From Lotus japonicus (lineage: Eukaryota > Streptophyta > Magnoliopsida > Fabales > Fabaceae), in assembly GCF_012489685.1 (NCBI RefSeq), contig NC_080044.1, positions 25,400,369 to 25,464,368 on the forward strand: a stretch of DNA of 64,000 nt, in the 5' to 3' direction. The notes beneath the pieces are model-generated. The model saw only the letters and a list, made by a program, of their open reading frames with translations, was not told the DNA's origin and did no database searches. How positions within the stretch are numbered: the first letter of the stretch is position 1; every line of letters begins with the position of its first letter. A program made the position numbers and the translations under genes. This document shows positions 56,507 through 64,000 of the stretch, piece by piece.

Positions 56507-59500
56507 GTGTTTTGTGTGAAGTTTTGTTGTTTGTGTTTGTGCTACTTGTTTTGTTGGTTGTTTACTTGCGTGAGTTGGTTTATGCACTTGAGAAGCGGCA
56601 GAACAGTAAGTATGGCAAATAATCGAGGTAGAACCTCCCCACAGGGATCTAATGTGGTGAACCAAAATAGCCCTAGTGGGAGCAGTAGTAACAATGAGGA
56701 GGAGTTGCCTCCTGGGACCAATCTTGGCGTCATATCACCACCCCAGGGTGTAATGATGTCAGCCGTGGCTGAGATACCTATCTCTACCACTGTTCAGGCC
56801 GTCACAATGCCAACTGTGACGAGGGGAGTGGCCAACGTGGCCCAAGCATCCTTTATGCCAAACCTTCATCTGCCTGCGAGAGATATGCCCTTTGGCATGC
56901 CTACATCATTGATGCATGACTTGCAGAGCAATTATTCAACGTTCTCAGAGAATGTGCCCCCTTTTGGGATGCCCCCATTCGGGGCAAATGGCACAATGAT
57001 GAATTTAGGAAATCGAGTGAGCCCTCCCGACTTTGCCACGGGGCAAAGTTCCCAAATGTACTTGCCCACGGGTATGAACTCCGGGTCACTTCAGGCTATC
57101 AGGCAGCAGGTTGACGATAGCCAACACGAGATGGCTAACATGTTATCTCGACAGATGGGGGAGATCTTCAACCCCTTGATCCAGAACACAAATGCCAACA
57201 ACCAAGAGTTAGCCCATCAGATGGGGCGTCTGGCAACGGCGTTAGGAGCACAAAACTAGGTAGCACCCCTGCCGAGAATTGAACCAATTCCACCAGTCGC
57301 AATCCCAGCTCGCAGGCCCGTACAACCTTACCACCACGTAGGACAAAACCCTTTATTCGAAGAAAACGAAGGGGGACAACCAGGGCCGCAAAACGTATAC
57401 ATGGTAAATAGGGATGAACATGCTGACGGAGTGTTGGAAAGAATTCAACACCAAAATGCTGGGGAGCAACAAAACGTTGCTGCTGTGGTCGAACAATTGC
57501 TAAATCAGCATGGTTTTAATGTAGGTTTTGCTAACAGACCTCATTTTGTTTCGGCCTTCACTGAAGAGGTTCTCGAAGCGGAACTCCCTAGAGGCTGGAA
57601 AGTCCCAAAGTTCACTAAGTTCTCTAGGGACTCAGGGGAGTCTACTGTAGAACATGTGGCGAGATACCAGATTGAGGCTGGAGACCTGGCCATGAATGAG
57701 AATCTGAAAATGAAGTACTTTCCAAGTTCTTTAACTAAGAACGCGTTCACATGGTTCACAACCCTTGCTCCTAGGTCAGTCCACACTTGGACACAATTGG
57801 AAAGGATTTTCCATGAGCAGTTCTTTAGAGGGGAGTGCAAAGTGAGTCTAAAGGATATGGCCAGCGTTAAAAGAAAGAATGTCGAGTCTATTGATGACTA
57901 TCTGAATAGATTCAGGATGTTAAAATCTCGATGTTTTACTCATGTCCCAGAACATGAATTGGTTGTTTTGGCTGCAGGTGGTTTAGAGTATTCGATTAGG
58001 AAGAAACTCGACACGCAGTACATTCGAGATATGTCTCAACTCGCTGATAGAGTAAGGCATGTCGAATTACTCAAAGCGGAGAAAAACGACGAAAGAGCTA
58101 AGACAACTCACAAATGGCCCAAAAAAGAGAAAGTGGCCTACATAGATACAAAGTTGGTGTGTCCAACACAGTACACATGCCACGAGGTCGCTCCCGAAGT
58201 CGACATTAATGACATCAATCTGGTTGAACTCCAGCCAGGAGATCCTTATGTGTGCAAGGCATTAAAGCCTTATGAAAACAAGTTGGGAGAAGAATCTCCC
58301 AAAGACAGTATTCCTGCATTCAAAACTTATACTTTTGATGTGACCAAATGTGATGCAATTTATCACATACTTGTTTCTGATGGTTTAATTGTGGTCCCTA
58401 AAGACCAAAAATTGCCTTCTCCTTAACAGAAGAAAGGCAAAAAATACTGTAAGTATCATAACTTTTTTTGCCACTGGACCTCACAGTGTGTTCGTTTCAG
58501 GGATCTTGTTCAAGGAGCACTGGATTCTGGCAGGCTCAAATATGGTGAAAAGATTAAAGGCCAGGCGAAAGTCGACTTAGATCCACTCCAGAAAGCTGAA
58601 GCCAATTATGTGGAGCCCCTCCACATTTGCATGGTAGATATCACCGAGAAGCTCGACTCAAGCTTGATTCTGGAAGAAGAAGAAACGAAAGAAGTGGCAG
58701 TCGAAGCACCATCTGAAGAAGTTAGCTTAGAAGAGGTTTACCCCAAAGCTGGAGAAACTCTTGTCGAGTTCCTGTCTCGGAGCCAAGACGGGGAAAAGGA
58801 AGTCATGCTATGCCCTAGATGCAGCGCTGTTTTCGACAAGTCAGCAGTCAAGGCCTATCAAGACTCTGAAATGAAGAGGCATTATCAACAAAAAGCGCCT
58901 GTGGCCAGAAGGTTGACTTTTCCTCATGAAGAGATCGCCACCCATATGGATCAAGATCGAAAAGGGAAGAACAAAACCTATGTCCCCAATGCTGAGGTGC
59001 CAAAAAACCAATGGTTCCGGTCAGCACCTCCTAAACCGAAGCCAAGGCAGAAGTGGCAAAAAATCGACTTGGGCCAAGGATCGTCGTACGTTAACAATTC
59101 TTAGGTGACGAGAAACTACTCTTATGGCTCGAGGAACTACTATGGGCCAGAGCAGATGACCAGGACCCAATTCCGACGCTTTTTAAGGAAAAGAAAGGCG
59201 GAGCGAGAAAGGGGTGGCAAATTTCGATCCCTGTGGGATATCAAGCCCGCAGATGCCGCAGAAAACAAGCCAAGCGTGGCATCCATCATCAATCATTTGG
59301 ACCAAGCCATCAAGCAAGGAATGACCCTGCCAAACTCCAATCAAGAGAAGGAAAAGGCAGCTGCCAGAGATGAAGATGAAGACATGTTAGAGGACTTCGA
59401 CGAAAGTGATGGGGAAGACCTCAACATCATCTGCATAGTATCCATACTCCCTGCTGATTTCGACCGAGTATCCGAGGTCGTTGAAGGCGACGAAGATTAC

Positions 59501-60274
59501 TATGTCGAGGAAGAGGCGGATGATAACCCTTTATGCTATTATGTTATGCAGAGAGGGGCTGTCGAAGATGAGAGGTCCATTTTCCAAAGGACTTCAGAAC
59601 ATATGAAGAGCCACTTGAAGCCCTTGTTCGTGTGGGCCAAAGTGGAAGACAAAGGCGTCAACAAGGTACTTGTCGACGGTGGTGCTGCTATCAACTTAAT
59701 GTCTAAGTTCATGATGAAGAGGTTGGGCAAGACGGAGGCAGATTTGATCCCCCATGACATGGTCTTATCAGACTATGAAGGTAAGACCAGCACTTCTATG
59801 GGTGCAATCATGCTAAATATAACAGTGGGGACAGTAAGCAGATCGACATTGTTCATCGTTGTGCCTTCAAAGGCCAACTACAACCTGTTATTGGGTAGAG
59901 AATGGATCCACGGAGTAGGGGCAGTGCCTTCCACCCTACATCAAAGAATCTCCATATGGAAAGCAGATGGAGTTGTCGAGAATGTGCAAGCTGACCAAAG
60001 TTACTATTTGGCGGAAACAAGCTATGTCGACAAGAAGAATTTTGAGAAGAGTTTGGCCACAATTGCCCCACTAGACACAGTGGCCAATCAGTATTTCAAT
60101 CCTTATTCAGAATACTCAGTGACACTAGACCCAATTCGAGGATTGCAGCTCAATGAGTCATGCAAGGTGGATGCTATGAGTGGATGGCACAGTGACGAGG
60201 AAGAAGTTGCTACTAAAGAAGTGGCAAGTGGTGAGGCTGCCACCAGCGTGGCAACGCAACACAATGATGATTAA
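56507..60274 (+). pseudogene. Tat gag-protease frame with three in-frame stops
   Basis: One frame runs the whole span, interrupted only by TAG (57257-57259), TAA (58424-58426) and TAG (59102-59104). It encodes an N-terminal gag spacer, the capsid core (LPRGWKVPKFTKFSRDSGES, ARYQIEAGD, FFRGECKVSL, about 57540-58080), a knuckle-like YCKYHNFFCHWTSQC just after the second stop, and an aspartic protease region (VDGGAAINLM near 59673, LLGREWIHG near 59888). The stops make normal gag-pro synthesis impossible unless suppressed. Overlap with pol begins at 60180. Confidence 0.8.
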
Positions 60275-63047
60275 TTCGAGCTTGGCTCGGATTTCGGCTT
60301 ACGCGGCCGAAAACAGGATGAAAACGGCTTTAGAGGCCGACAAAATGGCCAAAGATATGGCCATGGAAGGAAAGTTTAAAGTTTCAGTTTCACCTGTCGA
60401 GATGCTGTCTCGGAAGGAAAAGGATGGTGCATGTGGAAATGAGCCAAGTGAAGAGGCCAAAGAAGACGAATGTGATCTGAAAATGGATTGCATTTATGAT
60501 GATGGCTCGTTGGGGTTCGAAAAACCTTTAGTGGACGCCACGAAAATGGAGGCTCAGGACCCTTTGGAAGAAATTGATTTGGGGGATGGCTCGAAGAAAA
60601 GACCAACCTATATAAGTTCCTTGATCGACCCAGAACTTAGAAGCAGAATGATAGAGTTGCTGAAAGAGTTCAAAGATTGTTTCGCTTGGGATTACGACGA
60701 GATGCCTGGTTTGAGTCGAGATTTGGTGGAATTACAACTACCAATCAAAGAAGACAGAAAGCCAGTAAAACAACTGCCTAGGAGGTTCCATCCAGACGTT
60801 CTAGTAAAAATCAAGGAAGAAATCGAAAGATTGCTGCGGTGCAAGTTCATCAGAGCGGCCAGATATGTTGAGTGGTTGGCTAATGTAGTCCCGGTAATCA
60901 AGAAAAATGGTAAGATGAGGGTCTGCATAGATTTCCGAGATCTGAATGCTGCCACACCCAAGGATGAATATCACATGCCCATAGCCGAAATGATGGTAGA
61001 TTCAGCAGCAGGCCATGAATACTTAAGTCTTTTAGATGGATATTCTGGCTACAACCAGATTTTCATTGCCAAAGAGGATGTGTCGAAGACAGCATTTCGA
61101 TGTTCTGGTGCCTTAGGGACATATGAGTGGGTGGTCATGCCATTTGGTTTGAAAAACGCTGGCGCGACCTACCAAAGGGTAATGAATACTATTTTCCATG
61201 ACTTTATTGAAACTTTTATGCAGGTCTACATTGATGACATAGTGGTCAAGTCCCCCTCCAGGGATGAACACTTGTCACACTTAAGGAAGTCATTCGAAAG
61301 AATGAGGGTACATGGCCTAAAAATGAACCCTCTTAAATGTGCATTTGGTGTGATTGCAGGTGACTTTTTGGGTTTTGTGGTGTACAAGAAAGGCATTGAA
61401 ATCAACAAGAACAAGGCCAAAGCTATTCTCGACACAAGTCCACCAACTAGCAAGAAGCAGCTGCAGTCGCTTTTAGGCAAAGTCAATTTCCTCATAAGGT
61501 TTATTGCTAACCTTAGTGATAAAACTAAGCCGTTCTCATCCCTTCTTCGACTAAAGAGGGAGGACATTTTTCGCTGGGAAGCAGAGCACCAAAAAGCATT
61601 CGATGAGTTAAAAGCTTATTTGGCAAACCCTCCGGTGATGATACTTCCTATAAAAGGGAAGCCAATGAGGTTATATATTTCAGCTACGAATGAAACCATT
61701 GGTAGCATGTTGGCACAAGAAGACGAAGATGACATTGAAAGAGCCATATTTTATTTAAGTCGTGTGTTAAACGATGCTGAAACTCGATACACTATGATCG
61801 AGAAATTGTGTTTGTGTTTGTACTTTTCTTGTACCAAGCTGAAATATTATATAAAGCCAATTGATGTAATGGTTTTTTCTCACTTTGATATAATAAAGCA
61901 CATGTTATTCAAGCCTATTTTACATAGTCAAATTGGTAAATGGTCTTTAGCATTAACTGAATATTCACTCACTTATGCCCCTTTAAAGGCAATTAAGGGG
62001 AAAGCAGTAGCCGATTTCCTGGCAGACCACACTTTGCCTGAAGAGATAGCTTATGTAGGATTACAACCATGGAAGTTGTTTTTCGACGGCTCAAGTCATA
62101 AGGAAGGATCAGGAATTGGTATGTTTATAGTGTCCCCGCAAGGCATCCCAACTAAATTCATGTTTCAGATTCGAGAAAGTTGTTCTAATAACGAAGCTGA
62201 ATACGAGGCTTTAGTCTCAGGCCTCGAAATACTTCTGGCCTTGGGGGCAAAGAACATCGAAGTTAAAGGCGACTCGGAATTGGTTGTAAAGCAACTTACT
62301 AAGGAATATAAGTGCGTAAGTGAAAATTTGGCGAAATATTACGTAAAGGCCATGAGTTTACTGGCCAATTTCGACCAAGCAGGAATTAGCTACATACCTA
62401 GGGTAAGCAATCAAGAAGCTAATGAGTTAGCACAAATTGCTTCTGGGTACGTGATAGATAAACTAAAATTGAAAGAGTTAATTAGGATCAAAGAAAAATT
62501 GAGCCCTTTAGATCTCAACGTTATGGCTATCGATAACCTTACCCCCGATGATTGGAGAAAGCCAATAGTCGAATACTTGCAGAAACCGGTGGGGTCGACT
62601 GACAGAAAAGTCAAGTATAGGGCTCTAAGTTATACCATCATAGGTAATGAGTTGTTCAAAAAGAATGTCGACGGCACGTTGTTGAAATGTTTAAGCGAGG
62701 ACGACGCTTTCATAGCTGTATCAGCTGCTCACGACGGCCTGTGCGGCGCTCACCAAGCAGGGGCAAAGATGAAATGGATTCTGTTTAGGCAAGGGATGTA
62801 TTGGCCAACTATCATGAAAGATTGCATCGAATATGCAAAAGGCTGTCAAGATTGTCAGAAACATTCAGGAATCCAACATGTGCCAGCTAGTGAATTAGAT
62901 TCTATTATCAAGCCATGGCCTTTTAGGGGATGGGCGATAGATTTAATTGGCGAGATTCACCAGCCTCATCAAGGCAGCACAGGTATATCATTGTGGCAGT
63001 TGACTATTTCACCAAATGGGTCGAAGCCATTCCACTACAGAGCGTGA
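60180..63047 (+). pseudogene. Tat pol: RT, RNase H, second RNase H, integrase zinc finger
   Basis: A 955-codon open frame. RT spans roughly 160-430 (MPFGLKNAGATYQR, YIDDIVV at ~350). A degenerate first RNase H (~500-600) is followed by the archaeal-type RNase H (FFDGSSHKEGSG at ~636, NNEAEYEALVSGL, GDSEL). The integrase HHCC finger (HDGLCGAHQ...CQDCQKH) closes it. The frame leaves integrase near 62970 by a one-base shift. The true start is probably by fusion or frameshift from gag-pro; the ATG at 60180 is only the first in frame. Confidence 0.85.
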
Positions 63048-63307
63048 CGCAAGAAACGGTGATCGAATTCATACAGAATCACATTGTGTATCGTTTTGGA
63101 TTACCAGAGTCAATCACGACGGACCAAGGCACAGTGTTTGTAGGACGCAAAGTGGCAGCCTTTGCAGAATCCTGGGGCATCAAGTTTCTAACCTCGACCC
63201 CCTACTATGCTCAGGCGAACGGCCAAGTAGAGGCTGCCAATAAAACTCTAATAAGCTTAATCAAAAAGCAAGTGGGTCGAAAGCAAAAAGCTGGCATGAG
63301 TCTTTAA
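62930..63307 (+). pseudogene. Tat integrase core, frameshifted
   Basis: Continues integrase in the next frame: VDYFTKWVEAIPL, TDQGTVF (second catalytic D) and [15 protein letters not shown] (catalytic E region). It ends early at a shift near 63290, followed by further stops to about 63400. Confidence 0.8.
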
Positions 63308-63411
63308 GCCAAGTCCTGTGGGCTTACAGGAATTCACCAAGGGAAGCGACAGGAACAACACCTTTTCGACTGGCCTATGGTTAAGAAGCCGTGCTACCCG
63401 CATAAGTATAT

Positions 63412-63813
63412 TTGCAATCGTGCAGAATTCAAAGACAAAAAGAAATTCCAAGTGAAGTTTATTGGAATATGATGCTAGACGAATTAGTAAATATCGACGA
63501 AGAAAGGATCTTGGCGCTAGACGTTCTAACGAGGCAAAAGGATCGCATAGCTAAAGCATACAACAAGAAGGTTAGAAATCGATCTTTTGTCACAGGAGAC
63601 TACGTATGGAAAGTTATCCTCCCAATGGATAAAAAAGATAGGGCCTACGGGAAATGGACCCCTAATTGGGAAGGGCCATTTAAAGTCGAGAAAACGCTAC
63701 CTAATAATGCCTACGTGATTAAGGAATTAAGCAATCAACGTCAGTGCGTTACGATAAATGGCAAGTACCTAAAAGCATATAAGCCAATGTTGCATGAAAT
63801 CAAAATCGAATAA
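63412..63813 (+). pseudogene. Tat integrase C-terminal part
   Basis: Encodes the region after the integrase core (ELVNIDEERILAL, then GDYVWKVILP, GKWTPNWEGPFKVEK, NAYVI), the usual end of plant Tat pol, finishing at 63813. Separated from the core by stops and shifts. 63814-64000 is non-coding element DNA. Confidence 0.75.
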
Positions 63814-64000
63814 AAGACAAATGTCGAAATTGCCAAATTGGATTCATGAGTCAAAAAGAGCATTACAGGTATGGCAAGATACAAAAGGAATTAAAAGCCT
63901 AGAACAGAAGACTGGCTTTGTATCCGTCATATCTAGCTTGCATGGGTGCTAGTCGATCCACCAGCGCCGCCATCTGGCCCTCAAGTCGAGCCTTTTTTTG

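Larger units (their letters stand above)
55621..64000 (+). mobile_element. Ty3/gypsy element, Tat lineage, degraded, runs off window
   Basis: A 5' LTR (55621-56457), primer site, gag, protease, RT, RNase H, a second archaeal-type RNase H, and integrase in order. The second RNase H between RT-RNase H and integrase is the hallmark of the Tat lineage (Ogre/Retand/TatIV). Many stops and frameshifts make it inactive. The 3' LTR lies beyond 64000. It inserted roughly 230 bp upstream of the inferred TTM start. Confidence 0.9.

Overview
This window is plant nuclear DNA. It has GT-AG introns, plant-type genes (a bHLH factor of the tapetum subgroup, a uridine-kinase/CYTH triphosphate tunnel protein, a plant C2H2 zinc-finger pair, a Mediator subunit 10 remnant) and a dense layering of plant LTR retrotransposons, L1/RTE-type LINEs, TRIMs and MITEs. 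The style of the genes and repeats suggests a eudicot, most likely a legume, but nothing seen here fixes the species. There are no rRNA genes, no convincing tRNA genes and no CRISPR array.

Layout. 1-12.4 kb is a 5'-truncated minus-strand LINE (RT end, zf-RVT, RNase H, 3' tail) cut twice by later insertions: an intact Ty1/copia element with two apparently identical 280-bp LTRs (1219-6284), and a gag-only, pol-less copia element with 881/882-bp LTRs (6926-11112). 12.6-20.8 kb holds a CCGGTT-rich repeat with a tRNA-like core, a truncated Ty3/gypsy element (3.8-kb LTR plus gag), a Mutator-like element with long inverted ends, a second CCGGTT repeat and a MITE. A three-exon bHLH gene lies at 21.6-23.4 kb (minus). 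23.4-30 kb holds repeats: a LINE RNase H remnant, a TRIM carrying a nested hAT MITE, and a G4-forming fold-back element.

30-43.7 kb is framed by an inverted duplication of a C2H2 zinc-finger gene. The left copy (plus) is broken; the right copy (minus) is intact. Between them lie an intron-bearing MED10 pseudogene, a ~1.2-kb long inverted repeat, a solo LTR nested inside another solo LTR, a LINE end, and a Harbinger-like element whose core is a 700-bp GGT-rich minisatellite.

45.2-55.4 kb is a complete TTM1/TTM2-type gene on the minus strand (11 coding exons, 665 codons, C-terminal membrane anchor), with a G-box near its start and introns holding a TRIM, MITEs and an RTE-type RT remnant. From 55621 to the window end lies a degraded Ty3/gypsy element of the Tat lineage (two RNase H domains), just upstream of the TTM gene.

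The genes do not form a pathway. Only three loci look like functional host genes: the bHLH factor, the right-hand zinc-finger gene and the TTM gene. The intact copia polyprotein is the only mobile-element ORF that looks undamaged.
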